From contig NC_013720.1 in NCBI RefSeq assembly GCF_000025185.1, positions 806,001 through 870,000 of the forward strand: DNA of 64,000 bases, given 5' to 3'. The position numbers and the translations under genes were made by a program. The notes below the pieces were generated by a model that saw nothing but the letters and a program-made list of their open reading frames with translations, was not told the origin of the DNA and searched no databases. The DNA is from Pirellula staleyi DSM 6068 (lineage in GTDB: Bacteria > Planctomycetota > Planctomycetia > Pirellulales > Pirellulaceae). Of this stretch, positions 15,378 to 24,325 are shown piece by piece (position 1 is the stretch's first letter; each line of letters begins with the position of its first letter).

Positions 15378-16721
15378 CTACTCCACCCGCTCCACAATCA
15401 GCGGCGGCGATTCCACCGGCTCGTGCGAAAACGTAATCGCATGCTGAATCATCGGCGCAACTCGGATCAGCTGATCGTCGCTACTAAACACTCGCACGAT
15501 CGGCTGTCCCTCGCGCACTTCATCCCCGATGCGGCAAAGCATCTCGATCCCGGTCCAGTGATCGAGCCGATCGGTCTGCACCTTCCGCCCGCCCCCCTTC
15601 TCGATGATCGCCAGTCCTAGTTTCTCGGTATGGATGCTCTGCACAAAACCGGCCGAGCGAGCCTCAATCACATGCCCACCTTGCAGCGTCGGCCAATGCT
15701 CGCTGTCGCTCTCGCCACCGATTCCAAACTTCGCTTCCATCAGCTCGCCAAACGCGTCGATGTCGCCCCCTTGCTCTGCCACCATCTCGAAAAACTTCAT
15801 CAGCACCGCGCCGCTGCTCACCTTTTCGGCAAACAGTTCAAGCGCGCTCTCGAGATCCGCCGCAATCCCCGCCCCCACCACCAGCTCAGCCCCCAGCTCG
15901 GCGGTCACTTGCCATAAGTCGGTCGCGCACCGGCCGCGCATCGCCTCGATGCATTCCCACACTTCCACCGCATTCCCCGCAAAGGATCCGAGCGGCTGAT
16001 TCATATCGGTCAAAAGCGCCGTCGTCGTCACGTTCATCCGTTTGCCGGTATCGACCAGCGACCGCGCAAGCGCCCGCGCATCGTCGAGCGATTTCATGAA
16101 CGCGCCGCTGCCATACTTCACATCGAGCACCAGCCGATCGAGCCCCGCAGCAAGCTTTTTGCTCATGATGCTGGCCGTGATCAGCGGAATGCTCGGCACC
16201 GTCGCCGTCACATCCCGCAGGGCATACAGCTTGCGATCCGCCGGCGCAATATCGGCCGACGCTCCGGTAATCACGCACCCCACACGCGCCGTGATCTCCT
16301 GAATCTCGGTGAGCGAAAGGTTGGTCCGAAAGCCTGGAATCGACTCCAGCTTATCGAGCGTTCCGCCAGTCGCTCCGAGACCGCGCCCCGAGATCATGGG
16401 GACGTAGAGCCCGCATGTCGCCAGCAGCGGGGCCAGGATCAGCGACGTCTTATCCCCGATGCCGCCGGTGCTATGCTTGTCGACGATCTTTCCCTTCAGC
16501 GTGGGCCAAGCGAGCGTCACGCCACTAGCGAGCATCGCATCGGTGAGCGCCGCGATCTCTTCGGTACTCATCCCCCGAATGTAGATCGCCATCGCCAAGG
16601 CCGACATCTGATAGTCGGGAATCTCGCCACTCGCAAAGCGGCTGATGAACCACTCCACTTCCTCGCGCGTCAGCTCGCCACCATCACGTTTTTTCGCAAT
16701 CACAAGACTTGGGGTGAGCAT
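15378..16721 (-). CDS. deoA: Thymidine/pyrimidine-nucleoside phosphorylase
   Basis: 447 residues, normal length. The family signature is complete: SGRGLGATGGTLDKLESIPG, about residues 110-129. The phosphate/nucleoside-binding KHSTGGIGDKTSL (about 82-94), DVKYGSGAFMKS and the N-terminal helical domain EEVEWFISRFASGEIPDYQM also match. The enzyme splits thymidine (or uridine) with phosphate to base plus (deoxy)ribose-1-phosphate in the cytoplasm, for salvage. Sequence alone does not separate deoA-type thymidine phosphorylases from pdp-type pyrimidine-nucleoside phosphorylases. No other deo-operon gene is adjacent. The upstream 80 bp is a low-complexity purine-rich stretch. Confidence 0.92.
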   Translation of the reverse strand: MLTPSLVIAKKRDGGELTREEVEWFISRFASGEIPDYQMSALAMAIYIRGMSTEEIAALTDAMLASGVTLAWPTLKGKIVDKHSTGGIGDKTSLILAPLLATCGLYVPMISGRGLGATGGTLDKLESIPGFRTNLSLTEIQEITARVGCVITGASADIAPADRKLYALRDVTATVPSIPLITASIMSKKLAAGLDRLVLDVKYGSGAFMKSLDDARALARSLVDTGKRMNVTTTALLTDMNQPLGSFAGNAVEVWECIEAMRGRCATDLWQVTAELGAELVVGAGIAADLESALELFAEKVSSGAVLMKFFEMVAEQGGDIDAFGELMEAKFGIGGESDSEHWPTLQGGHVIEARSAGFVQSIHTEKLGLAIIEKGGGRKVQTDRLDHWTGIEMLCRIGDEVREGQPIVRVFSSDDQLIRVAPMIQHAITFSHEPVESPPLIVERVE

Positions 16722-16807
16722 CGGGAGGAAGGGGCTAGAGGACGAAGGGGCCAGAGGTCAGAGGCGAGACCAGAGACAGGAGGCGAGAGTCGGGGGACAA
16801 GAGTTTT

Positions 16808-16829
16808 GTAGGGCAGGCTCCCGCCTGCC
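16808..16829. repeat. GTAGG-family hairpin
   Basis: GTAGGGCAGGCTCCCGCCTG continues with CC; GGCAGGC pairs with GCCTGCC around a short loop. The same sequence in reverse occurs at 23522-23543. Confidence 0.7.
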
Positions 16830-16874
16830 GCAACCCGGTTGGCACCAGTCACCATGGGTACCACGGGTAGCTCC

Positions 16875-16896
16875 GTAGGGCCGGTTCCACCGGCCG
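16875..16896. repeat. GTAGG-family hairpin
   Basis: GTAGGGCCGGTTCCACCGGC then C; GGCCGG pairs with CCGGCC. It lies immediately downstream of the minus-strand LRR gene's stop and resembles the modules at 12614 and 49008. Confidence 0.7.
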
Positions 16897-16908
16897 ACAC
16901 CACTCTTA

Positions 16909-18102
16909 TCACAACTCGCCACTATTGACATTGCCTGTTACTCGATCCGTTTCCACCCAACCAATCTGGCAATTCGGCAGCTTCGCCTTTAGCGCCTTGG
17001 CATCGTCGAGTGTTAGTTCGTCGGTAATGCTGATCAAAAGACTCCTCAACTGCTCAGAACGCTCGAGATGTTGCAGCCCTTTCCCTGTAACCTTGGATTG
17101 CCTTATCTCCAACAGTGTCAAGCCTGGCAAACTAGCAATGGCTGCGAGGCCTTCATCGTTAATGTTAGTAGAGCTGGCGTCCACAAGGCGAAGATTCTGG
17201 AGCTCGCATAGTTTCGCGAAACCTGTGCCGTCGATGGGGCAGCCACTGACCAACAACACCTCAAGTTTCTCATTTCTTGACAGAAACGTCAGGCCTTCAT
17301 CGGAAATCGAATGAGCGTCGAGTCGCAATTGACGGAGACTACGAAACCTACCGATGGTCGGCATCGATTGGTCGGTAACACTCGTTCCCAACAGTTCGAG
17401 TTTTCTCAGTTTTGGCAAATTGACAAGCGACTTAAGCCCAGCATCCGTGATAGCGGCAACATAAATCTCCAACGTTGCAAGATTCTCTCGCTCTGCGAAA
17501 TGTTGAAGCCCTTCGTCGGTGATACTTGAACGAATTACTTGTAGGTGTTGAACCGATGGAATTCCGGCAACCGCTTTTAGGTGATCATCTTCGATCTCAG
17601 GTCCCCAAAGGGAGATACTAACCAGCTCACGACAACTAGCTAGCCGAGCAAGTCCAGCTGGCGAAATGCTCGTCTTCGAAATCGAAACCCCACGAAGCTG
17701 ATGAACCTTTATGAGCTCATCGATGCACTTATCAGTAAACGCTCGGCCATGCAGTGAAATATCTCTTATCCCATGAAGCTGATGAACACCCTCAATATCA
17801 TCGCCTGATGACGTCCCTCTAGCAGTTACCGTCAGTACATTGGCTCCAAAATTCTCGCCAAATAGATACCGAAGCCATCGCGGCTGATTAGATTGTTGGA
17901 TCGAACCGTCGATTACGTTCGGATACTCACTGTGCACTTGATAGTCGTAGTAAACCGTTCCACCAGCATTCACAATGCGATCAATTATCGGCTTTTCTCG
18001 TCGCGCACGAATAATATCCCGACCGAGCCAGGCAAAGAGCGCGGCGGCAATGGTGGTGACGATCAGGATCGTTCGCAGACCGAAGCGAAAATAGCGCGAC
18101 AT
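16909..18102 (-). CDS. Membrane-anchored leucine-rich-repeat protein
   Basis: 397 residues, ATG start. The N-terminus (MSRYFRFGLRTILIVTTIAA then ALFAWLGR) is the signal-anchor type common in planctomycete surface proteins. From about residue 110 to the end there are roughly ten ribonuclease-inhibitor-like leucine-rich repeats of about 24 residues, with the period LxxLxLxxTxITDxGLxxL (for example LRKLELLGTSVTDQSM, LRQLRLDAHSISDEGLTFL). These form a solenoid for protein-protein contact. The partner is unknown and no enzyme domain is attached. GC is somewhat lower than in flanking genes. It lies divergently from the Tat phosphatase gene across a repeat-containing interval. Confidence 0.85.
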   Translation of the reverse strand: MSRYFRFGLRTILIVTTIAAALFAWLGRDIIRARREKPIIDRIVNAGGTVYYDYQVHSEYPNVIDGSIQQSNQPRWLRYLFGENFGANVLTVTARGTSSGDDIEGVHQLHGIRDISLHGRAFTDKCIDELIKVHQLRGVSISKTSISPAGLARLASCRELVSISLWGPEIEDDHLKAVAGIPSVQHLQVIRSSITDEGLQHFAERENLATLEIYVAAITDAGLKSLVNLPKLRKLELLGTSVTDQSMPTIGRFRSLRQLRLDAHSISDEGLTFLSRNEKLEVLLVSGCPIDGTGFAKLCELQNLRLVDASSTNINDEGLAAIASLPGLTLLEIRQSKVTGKGLQHLERSEQLRSLLISITDELTLDDAKALKAKLPNCQIGWVETDRVTGNVNSGEL

Positions 18103-18146
18103 TGTTTGTCCTCTTCGGTTGGGTCGGCCTAGCGTGCTGCGGGGCA

Positions 18147-18171
18147 GTCAGGTACGGAGTACCTGACCTAC
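18147..18171. repeat. GTAGG-family hairpin (GTACCTGAC type)
   Basis: GTCAGGTAC and GTACCTGAC flank GGA and are followed by CTAC: a perfect 9-bp stem. On the reverse strand it reads GTAGGTCAGGTAC onward. Near-identical copies lie at 20118-20142 and 31900-31924. Confidence 0.8.
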
Positions 18172-18212
18172 TAATCTGGGTATCGATTTATGCTAGCCGG
18201 ATACGAACTTCA

Positions 18213-18235
18213 CACTGCTGGGCAAGCCAGCAGTG
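18213..18235. repeat. Intergenic hairpin family R1, copy 3
   Basis: CACTGCTGG and CCAGCAGTG around GCAAG, the reverse orientation of copies 1 and 2. A half copy (GGCCAGCAGTGCC) follows at about 18260. The rest of 18103-18464 holds no supported gene. Confidence 0.8.
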
Positions 18236-18464
18236 CCACTCAAGTCAGTTGAGGCACCCAGGCCAGCAGTGCCGTTTATCGTAGCACTGGCCTGAGGGTG
18301 AGTCCCCTCGAAGTGACGGTTTTCTCGCGCGCCCTGGTGAAGTAACATGGCGGGACGAATGCTGCGATTTTTGTCACACTTTTTGGTGGCATTTTGGCAG
18401 CTGTTTTCTCTAAGCTCGCCAGTCAGCCTCCTTCTGCCCGCCACCTTAGCCCACCGGCACGACC

Positions 18465-19742
18465 ATGAATCTCGATCGACGTCACTTCCTCCACTCGTCG
18501 CTGGTTCTCGGCAGTTCGGCGGGTCTTGCTGGACTGACTGCTCTCGGGGGACTAAGTGGCTTGGTGGGACCGACCGGACAGGCCCTCGCAGCGCCGATGT
18601 TCGCCGATAATCCGACGTTTCAGCCTCGCGCACTGATGGCGACCTGGCAGCGCGATCCGACCACCACAATGACGCTGCAGTGGCTCGGCACGAGCAAAGA
18701 AGATGGGCTCTCGCGCAACCTGTGGTATCGCCGCAGTGGCGACGACGCGTGGCTGGAAGTCCCTCATACAGCGCGCCCCTTTCCGCAAACCGAGCTGTGG
18801 CAATTTCGCGCGGAGCTCACGGGCCTCGCGCCCGATACGACCTATCGGATTCGGATCGGACTCGATTCTCCGCAAGCGAGCATCCGGACGATGCCGGCCA
18901 AGGCGACGAGCGAAATCACGTTCATTTCGGGAGGGGACAGCGGCACCGGCAGTGCCTCGCGACGGACCAATAAACTGGCTGCGCTGCAGTCGCCGCGCTT
19001 CGTGCTGCTGGGAGGAGACTTAGCGTACGAAAATGGAAAATCGGCCGATACGTTTCTGAAATTCCTCGACCACTACGCCGCCGATCTGCGCGACGACAAA
19101 GGGCATTTGATTCCGCTGGTTGCATGCCTGGGAAATCACGAGGTCGATGGAGCGTACGATAAGCCGCGCGAGAAAGCGCCGTTTTTCTACGCCATGTTCG
19201 ACGGGCTCTATACCGACACTGGCTATGCGACGCTCGATTTTGGGGACTACCTGTCGCTTGTGCTGCTGGACTCGGGTCACACATCGAAAGTGGTCGGTGA
19301 CCAAACCGACTGGCTCCTCCGAACTTTGAAAGAGCGCGAAGAGCGGCCCAATCTGTTCGTGGCCAATCACGTGCCGATGTATCCGTGTGTGCGTAGCGCC
19401 AATGGGAGCCTCAACGAAGCGATGCGCGAGCATTGGTCGCCACTGCTCGAGCGCTACAACGTCGACGCCGTGCTCGAGCATCACGACCACGCTTTCAAGC
19501 GGACACATCGCCTGCTCGACGGCCTGATCGACGAGCGCGGCATTCCGTATCTGGGGGATGGTTCGTGGGGACAGATTCGGAATCCCGAAGGGCCCGATAA
19601 GCGTCCGTTCCTGGCGAAATCAACGCAGTCGTATCACCTGTCGCTCCACCGCATCGAAGGGCCCGACCGCTATCACCTGGCTCTCTCGGACCTGGGGAAA
19701 GTGGTCGACATTCTGCATACCCGCAAGCTCGCCCGGACGTAG
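18465..19742 (+). CDS. Tat-exported purple-acid-phosphatase-like metallophosphoesterase
   Basis: 425 residues. The twin-arginine signal is MNLDRRHFLHSSLVLGSSAG, so it is exported folded. Residues about 55-150 are a fibronectin-III-like N-domain of purple acid phosphatases (PDTTYRIRIGLD). The catalytic core follows: FISGGDSGTG, LGGDLAYENG, LGNHEVDG, VANHVPMY and a His pair in LEHHDHAFKRTHRL. These supply the usual Asp, Asn and His metal ligands. It probably releases phosphate from esters in the periplasm. Tat export suits metal loading in the cytoplasm. The gene is monocistronic, with the next gene on the opposite strand. Confidence 0.88.
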   Translation: MNLDRRHFLHSSLVLGSSAGLAGLTALGGLSGLVGPTGQALAAPMFADNPTFQPRALMATWQRDPTTTMTLQWLGTSKEDGLSRNLWYRRSGDDAWLEVPHTARPFPQTELWQFRAELTGLAPDTTYRIRIGLDSPQASIRTMPAKATSEITFISGGDSGTGSASRRTNKLAALQSPRFVLLGGDLAYENGKSADTFLKFLDHYAADLRDDKGHLIPLVACLGNHEVDGAYDKPREKAPFFYAMFDGLYTDTGYATLDFGDYLSLVLLDSGHTSKVVGDQTDWLLRTLKEREERPNLFVANHVPMYPCVRSANGSLNEAMREHWSPLLERYNVDAVLEHHDHAFKRTHRLLDGLIDERGIPYLGDGSWGQIRNPEGPDKRPFLAKSTQSYHLSLHRIEGPDRYHLALSDLGKVVDILHTRKLART

Positions 19743-19778
19743 CGCGATCGAACATTGCGCGGCGGCTGCGGCCAAGCA

Positions 19779-20006
19779 TCAGTACCAGGGCCACATGCGC
19801 CGGAGGACGAGTCTTAGCCAGACGAAATACATCCTCAGACGCAACAGCCGACTTTCGATCTGCTGATCGAAACCGATCTGTCGACCGATCAGCTCATCTT
19901 CGCCGTTTTGCAGGCCACAGCCGACGCAAAACGATGTTTCCGGCGGCAAAGGCTGACGGCAGCGGGCGCAAAGTCGCCCCCGTGTTTGCTCGTTGAGATG
20001 CGACAC
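19779..20006 (-). CDS. Small zinc-ribbon membrane-associated protein
   Basis: 75 residues from a GTG start backed by GGGAG 5 bp upstream. The N-terminal part carries two CxxC pairs (CARCRQPLPPETSFCVGC), a zinc ribbon of the double-ribbon type seen in many small regulatory or scaffold proteins. The C-terminus is arginine-rich and hydrophobic (LLRLRMYFVWLRLVLRRMWP) and may insert in or lie on the membrane. No family name is recognised. It is convergent with the phosphatase gene. Confidence 0.7.
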   Translation of the reverse strand: MSHLNEQTRGRLCARCRQPLPPETSFCVGCGLQNGEDELIGRQIGFDQQIESRLLRLRMYFVWLRLVLRRMWPWY

Positions 20007-20059
20007 CAGTTCTCCCTCGTCATCGCTCTGGAGGAGTATTTCGCGCGGTCAAATTATTA

Positions 20060-20088
20060 GTAGGTCAGATGCCCGCAGGGAATCTGAC
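20060..20088. repeat. GTAGG-family hairpin (TCAGAT stem)
   Basis: GTAGGTCAGAT is followed by ATCTGAC with an 11-nt loop. The stem differs from the GTACCTGAC type but keeps both arms complementary. Confidence 0.65.
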
Positions 20089-20117
20089 GGGAGAGGTGCC
20101 GGCAAGCAGTGTTCAGT

Positions 20118-20142
20118 GTCAGGTACGGAGTACCTGACCTAC
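20118..20142. repeat. GTAGG-family hairpin (GTACCTGAC type)
   Basis: The sequence is identical to the copy at 18147-18171 over the whole palindrome, including the trailing CTAC. Confidence 0.8.
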
Positions 20143-20185
20143 TACTCCGCCTCGAATTCAATGTCATGTGTTTTGGGTGGCTACT

Positions 20186-20205
20186 AGCTGGCTTGTCCAG
20201 CAGTG
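20186..20205. repeat. Intergenic hairpin family R1, partial copy
   Basis: AGCTGGCTTGTCCAGCAGTG keeps the loop CTTGT and the right arm, while the left arm is degenerate. Confidence 0.6.
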
Positions 20206-20264
20206 AGAGTCGCAGCGGAAGTTGGCATGAACCAATAGACGAAGTACAACACATCGACGCTGAT

Positions 20265-20618
20265 CTACGCTTGTCGCAAGATTTTCTCCATCGCTTTTCC
20301 TTGGGCGAGCTCGTCGATCAGTTTGTCGAGATAGCGGACTTCGCGCATCAGCGGATCTTCGATGGCTTCGATACGGACGCCGCAAATCGTCCCTTTGATC
20401 AGCGCGCGATTGGGATGGAGCGCGGGAGCCTTGGCAAAGAAGGTTTCGAAATTGACTTCCTGCGCGATCTGCTTGGCGAGCCCCGCCGCGTCGTAGCCGG
20501 TGAGCCAGCTGATGATTTGATCGACTTCGGCCTGGGTCCGCTGCTTCTTCTCTGCTTTCTGCACGTAGAGCGGATAGACCTTCGAGAATTTCATCGCGCC
20601 AATCGATTGCCTGGCCAT
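20265..20618 (-). CDS. DUF2200 family protein
   Basis: 117 residues from the ATG at 20618, the start that matches the usual N-terminus of DUF2200 proteins (a short basic leader, then [20 protein letters not shown]). The family core is clear: [12 protein letters not shown], then [20 protein letters not shown] and [29 protein letters not shown] in two blocks. Such proteins are small, cytoplasmic and widespread in bacteria, without a proven function. Further upstream ATGs (20624, 20633) are possible. It is followed in the same direction by the DUF1428 gene's neighbourhood with a gap of about 95 bp. Confidence 0.8.
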   Translation of the reverse strand: MARQSIGAMKFSKVYPLYVQKAEKKQRTQAEVDQIISWLTGYDAAGLAKQIAQEVNFETFFAKAPALHPNRALIKGTICGVRIEAIEDPLMREVRYLDKLIDELAQGKAMEKILRQA

Positions 20619-20713
20619 CGTCATCGTTCCCATGGATATGCTTCGAGGAAAGTCGCGCTTGCACCACCGTTTGGCGACTTGCTGTCCGTCGATGCCGAGT
20701 GGTTCTGGCGCGG

Positions 20714-21115
20714 CTAGCGCGACGCATCCAGCATCGGTCGAAAGCCGGCGGCAATCAGCCGCTTGCCATCGAAGACGGGAGGCTGATCGGTGAACTGCAT
20801 CCGTGGATCGCTCGTCACCCGCTCCATCCCCGCGTCGCGCGCCTGCTTATCAGGCCACTCGATGAACGACATCACCACTGTCTCTTCACCACTTGCGCCC
20901 GCAGCTTTCATGAAGCTCCCATGTTCGACGATTTCCCGCGCGGTATCCACCCCATGATAGGTCGCTGCATCTGGTCCCGCTTCATCGAGCCAGCACTCCA
21001 CCACCCGAATCGCCCCACACTCCAGCACTACTTGCTCCGAGATCCGCGCCAGCTCCTCATAAGCAGCCCGATTATCTCTCGGTACCGGTGCCAAAAAACA
21101 ATCAAAATAGGTCAT
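20714..21115 (-). CDS. DUF1428 family protein
   Basis: 133 residues. The N-terminus ([20 protein letters not shown]) and the central segments [36 protein letters not shown] and [20 protein letters not shown], then AGF, match the DUF1428 family: ferredoxin-like dimeric alpha/beta-barrel proteins related to antibiotic-monooxygenase-like folds. No catalytic residue is established for the family. DUF1428 and DUF2200 genes are often found among small metabolic or stress genes; here they are adjacent on the same strand, 95 bp apart, and may share a transcript. Confidence 0.82.
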   Translation of the reverse strand: MTYFDCFLAPVPRDNRAAYEELARISEQVVLECGAIRVVECWLDEAGPDAATYHGVDTAREIVEHGSFMKAAGASGEETVVMSFIEWPDKQARDAGMERVTSDPRMQFTDQPPVFDGKRLIAAGFRPMLDASR

Positions 21116-21216
21116 AGGATTTATACCAATACTAAACTCAGCGATATAAAACGAATCGCGAAACAGCCTACCAGAGACTCGTGCGATTGGATCAACAGTC
21201 TTGTGCCATCGCGTAA

Positions 21217-22530
21217 CTACGGGCGAGGAGAAGCGTCTACTTGGCTCGCTGTCATGTTGGCCTTCGTGAATTTGGTTAATTCATCGACCGACCAGAATCC
21301 ATCTTTGTCGAGATCAGTGGTTGCGAATATCCCCTGTTTATCAGCTGGAAGCTCGCTTTGCTCAATCTTTTGATCGCCATTTTTGTCGAGCGCCTCCAGC
21401 GTCAAGCGAACGAGCTGCGCCACCTCATCCTTCCCGAGAATCGCTTCGATCACCTGCACCGCCTGGGCGAGATTCGTCCCTCGATAGCGAACCACATGCG
21501 CCTCATCGAGCACAAAATAGGTCGGCAGCGACAAGGCCATCCATCGCTTTTGAAGCTTGCCGTCGCCATCCACCATGGTCGGCCAGTCGATCGATTGATC
21601 GGCAATGAACATTTTTAATGCCTTCTGATCTTCGTCGGCGCTAACTCCCAGCAGCTGAAACTTGCTCTCCTTATACTTCGCTTGCAACTGCTTCAGCTGC
21701 GGCACTGAACTGACACAAGGGGCGCACCATGTGGCCCAAAAATCGACCAGGACAACCTTGCCACGATAGTGACTGAGATCAACTTCCTTGTCACTCAACA
21801 GTTTTCCCGCTAGTCCGGTCGCGGTCCCTCCCAAGCGCAAGTGCTGCATCGAAAAGATGGCGCCGTCGGCCAGATCGCGAATGGACGCTCCACCAACGAC
21901 TCGCTCCCCATGCCGAGCTGCCAGCTCCTTGAATGCCGCGATCACTTCCCCCATCCACTTCCGATCGTCGAGCTGACGCAGCTGCTCGACAAGCGATTTT
22001 CCGAGACGCTCTTCATACACCCCCAGCCCGCCGGTTGAAGCCTTCATTTGATCCGACAAAACCAGCAGTTCGCGATCATGGAGCGCTTTGCTCAGCTCGA
22101 GCAGCACGCGCAGCTCCTGGGGCTGTTTTGCTCGCAGCAATCGGTCATAGAGCGAAGGTGTCCACTGGCGTGGCTGTTGGTTAAAGAGCCACTCGATCGT
22201 TCGCTCCGAGGTGCCGTGGTGCTCGGCAAGATACTCCGATGCCCGCAGCGATACAGCCGACGAGCGGGGAGAAGCGAGAACCCACTGCAGCACCGCTTCA
22301 GCCTCCTGGCTCTCGAGATCCTGCTCGGCCAAGCGCATTGCCTGCTCCGCTAATCGCTCCCGGGCCGACCAGTAGTCCTCCTGACTCTTGATTTGACGTT
22401 CCGCCTCCGCCAAGCGCCGCGCAGCTCCCGCAAGGGAATCACCCACCTCTTCCCCCCGCAGAGAACAGGTCGCGAGCGCCACCACGAGCACCAGCATCAC
22501 GCTCGCGACTAGACGTTTCCAGCAGGGCAT
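21217..22530 (-). CDS. Exported TlpA/ResA-like thioredoxin with C-terminal EF-hand motifs
   Basis: 437 residues from the ATG at 22530, chosen because GGAGGG lies 7 bp upstream; the longer frame lacks this. A signal peptide (MPCWKRLVASVMLVLVVALA) exports it. Residues 30-260 are helical and unassigned. A thioredoxin domain follows with active site WCAPC (268-272) within VVLVDFWATWCAPCVSSVPQ, and the cis-Pro in LSLPTYFVLDE. The end carries two calcium-binding EF-hand-like loops (DKNGDQKIEQSEL and DLDKDGFWSVDEL), a planctomycete habit. It probably reduces disulfides outside the cytoplasm, for instance in cytochrome maturation. A truncated relative lies at 26399-26542. Confidence 0.88.
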   Translation of the reverse strand: MPCWKRLVASVMLVLVVALATCSLRGEEVGDSLAGAARRLAEAERQIKSQEDYWSARERLAEQAMRLAEQDLESQEAEAVLQWVLASPRSSAVSLRASEYLAEHHGTSERTIEWLFNQQPRQWTPSLYDRLLRAKQPQELRVLLELSKALHDRELLVLSDQMKASTGGLGVYEERLGKSLVEQLRQLDDRKWMGEVIAAFKELAARHGERVVGGASIRDLADGAIFSMQHLRLGGTATGLAGKLLSDKEVDLSHYRGKVVLVDFWATWCAPCVSSVPQLKQLQAKYKESKFQLLGVSADEDQKALKMFIADQSIDWPTMVDGDGKLQKRWMALSLPTYFVLDEAHVVRYRGTNLAQAVQVIEAILGKDEVAQLVRLTLEALDKNGDQKIEQSELPADKQGIFATTDLDKDGFWSVDELTKFTKANMTASQVDASPRP

Positions 22531-22636
22531 AAAGCGTCCCTCCAGCATGGCCAAATACCTACCAAGAGCAACCCTCAAGCTATTCGCCGCAGAGGTGCCA
22601 GCCTTGGGGATCGCACCCCAAATAAAGTGCCCCCCT

Positions 22637-23005
22637 CTAAAGATCACGGGCGAGAAAATGAAACTTATAATCCTTGAGATCAATGGAGTCGAGCTTGTCC
22701 TCCACCACGCGCAGCACTTCGATTTTATGTTCCATGGATGCTTGTTGCTCTGGCGCTGCAGAACTGAGTGTCGACTGATACTCTTCGATCACCGCCCTTA
22801 TAGTCGCAAGCCCTGCCGCAGCGCGAAACCAGCGGGGACGATCACCAGCGGCCACGGTGTAATCTTGCAGCGAGGGGCGATCATACGGGTCGGCATCGCA
22901 GACCATGATGAACGCAAATTCTTCCGCGTCGATCCCTGCATTGGGATCGAAATCGAGCACACCCGCCACGCGAATGAAAAGACGTTCGGCTCTAAAATTC
23001 GCCAT
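22637..23005 (-). CDS. Hypothetical protein
   Basis: 122 residues from the ATG at 23005. No signal peptide or membrane segment. The N-terminal half has an acidic pattern (VLDFDPNAGIDAEEFAFIMV, CDADPYDRPSLQDY); the C-terminal half is a long helix (STLSSAAPEQQASMEHKIEV). No catalytic motif or known family is recognised. It lies 32 bp after the exported hypothetical gene at 23038-23469 on the same strand, so the two are probably co-transcribed. Between this gene and the thioredoxin gene start there are about 105 bp without features. Confidence 0.6.
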   Translation of the reverse strand: MANFRAERLFIRVAGVLDFDPNAGIDAEEFAFIMVCDADPYDRPSLQDYTVAAGDRPRWFRAAAGLATIRAVIEEYQSTLSSAAPEQQASMEHKIEVLRVVEDKLDSIDLKDYKFHFLARDL

Positions 23006-23037
23006 CAGCAATCATCGCTTCACAAAGAACAGGCATC

Positions 23038-23469
23038 TCACTCGGCGGGAATTTCAGCTGCAGGGCTCTCGAACTTGAGAAACACCCATTGCTCGAATTC
23101 ATCGCTACGACGCGCATCGGCTGGCACGGAGAAAACTGGCACCCTGCGTGCAGTGCGCCACTCGTGACGAGCTTCGTCACGACCGGACCAACTCACGGAA
23201 GCACGAATGATATTCATGAGCGTGGTCTCATGCGTGGTGTGACTATGGGCAGGAAAAGTAACTGACACGACAACGGCGTTCTGGGGATCTTTCTCTAGCG
23301 CAAATTGGGCCTCGAGATTCTGCCCTCGACGTTCACTGATCCTGGCGCTCACGAGTTTCACGCGGCGATGATCCGCTATATCGCCGGTCTTCACCGTCGG
23401 AGTCGCGGGAGCCGCAGAGACAAGGCCAATCGCAACTGCGATAAACAGAAGTGTCACAATGGTTCGCAT
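23038..23469 (-). CDS. Exported hypothetical protein
   Basis: 143 residues. A clean signal peptide (MRTIVTLLFIAVAIGLVSAA) with an AXA-like cleavage site is followed by a domain of alternating beta pattern: RRVKLVSARISERRGQNLEA, then NAVVVSVTFPAHSHTTHETT and FEQWVFLKFESPAAEIP. It has no cysteines and no metal-site motif. It is likely periplasmic or surface-located, function unknown. It is the first gene of a two-gene minus-strand unit with 22637-23005. Confidence 0.65.
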   Translation of the reverse strand: MRTIVTLLFIAVAIGLVSAAPATPTVKTGDIADHRRVKLVSARISERRGQNLEAQFALEKDPQNAVVVSVTFPAHSHTTHETTLMNIIRASVSWSGRDEARHEWRTARRVPVFSVPADARRSDEFEQWVFLKFESPAAEIPAE

Positions 23470-23521
23470 GTATCACCCCGCTGGCTGAACAAAACCGCAA
23501 TGCTGCCACATCCGAATTACT

Positions 23522-23543
23522 GGCAGGCAGGAGCCTGCCCTAC
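23522..23543. repeat. GTAGG-family hairpin, reverse orientation
   Basis: GGCAGGCAGGAGCCTGCCCT then AC; the reverse complement starts GTAGGGCAGGCTCC, matching the copy at 16808. The surrounding 23470-23711 has no gene. Confidence 0.65.
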
Positions 23544-23711
23544 GGGACTTGAATCAATGCTGTCGATTGCCGTTGGCGGTATGATTGGGGCACATCAGCT
23601 TCCATGGGCTAACGCTTGAGTTCACCCGCCACCTGATTGACTTTCCATCACGCTAGGCCTTGCGGCGGTCGGGTGCAACGACTTATTCGGCGTTTTTTGA
23701 GAAGTTGCATC

Positions 23712-24209
23712 TTATGCTGTTCTTAGACGATGTTTTGGGCAATACGGATGCAGGGATTCCCCTTTTGCATCGAAAAAGCCTGCCTGATAGACGTGAATCA
23801 GGCCCTCGGTTAACTGAGCAAGCTGTCCACAAATCTGTTCACAAATACGGGCAAGTCTCGCTTGGCCCAATGAGCCCATGATCGGCGTGATCGTAATCGA
23901 TTGACACGTTTGGCGTAAATGCTCGATGACACTCTCGCCATTTGGTCCATTCCACGATCGCAGCTCTGCATCCCAACCTGCTCGATCCCAGTTGTAAAAC
24001 TCGTCGCCGGATACAAGTCGACCGACAAGAATCGCCGGGGCCGATTCATGCAAAAAACGCAAACCGCCATCTTGCCATCCACCGCGCTGCAGCAGTTGGC
24101 CGTCGTACGTTAACCCGGACACGCGAGGCCGGACACAATTCAGAAGTGCAGTTGGAGACGGAATTACGTCCAGTTTGCCGTGCACTACGTACCAATGCCG
24201 AATTTTCAC
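23712..24209 (-). CDS. Hypothetical protein
   Basis: 165 residues from a GTG start; GGAGG lies 8 bp upstream, which decides the start. The protein is soluble, with tryptophans and a mixed alpha/beta pattern (KIRHWYVVHGKLDVIPS, WDGGLRF-like WQDGGLRFLHESAPAILVGR, LVSGDEFYNWDRAGWDAEL). No enzyme motif or known family is recognised. It opens a run of about a dozen minus-strand unknown genes reaching to 31.6 kb and may belong to the same accessory island. Confidence 0.65.
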   Translation of the reverse strand: MKIRHWYVVHGKLDVIPSPTALLNCVRPRVSGLTYDGQLLQRGGWQDGGLRFLHESAPAILVGRLVSGDEFYNWDRAGWDAELRSWNGPNGESVIEHLRQTCQSITITPIMGSLGQARLARICEQICGQLAQLTEGLIHVYQAGFFDAKGESLHPYCPKHRLRTA

Positions 24210-24325
24210 ACCGACATCCTCCGTCTATTTGCCGAACGTAATGCCGATCAGTGGCCGAGCCGGCACGCGCCAACTCTCGAACCACAAGAAGCTTACCCGC
24301 CGGCTCGGTCCACTGCATCGGCGGG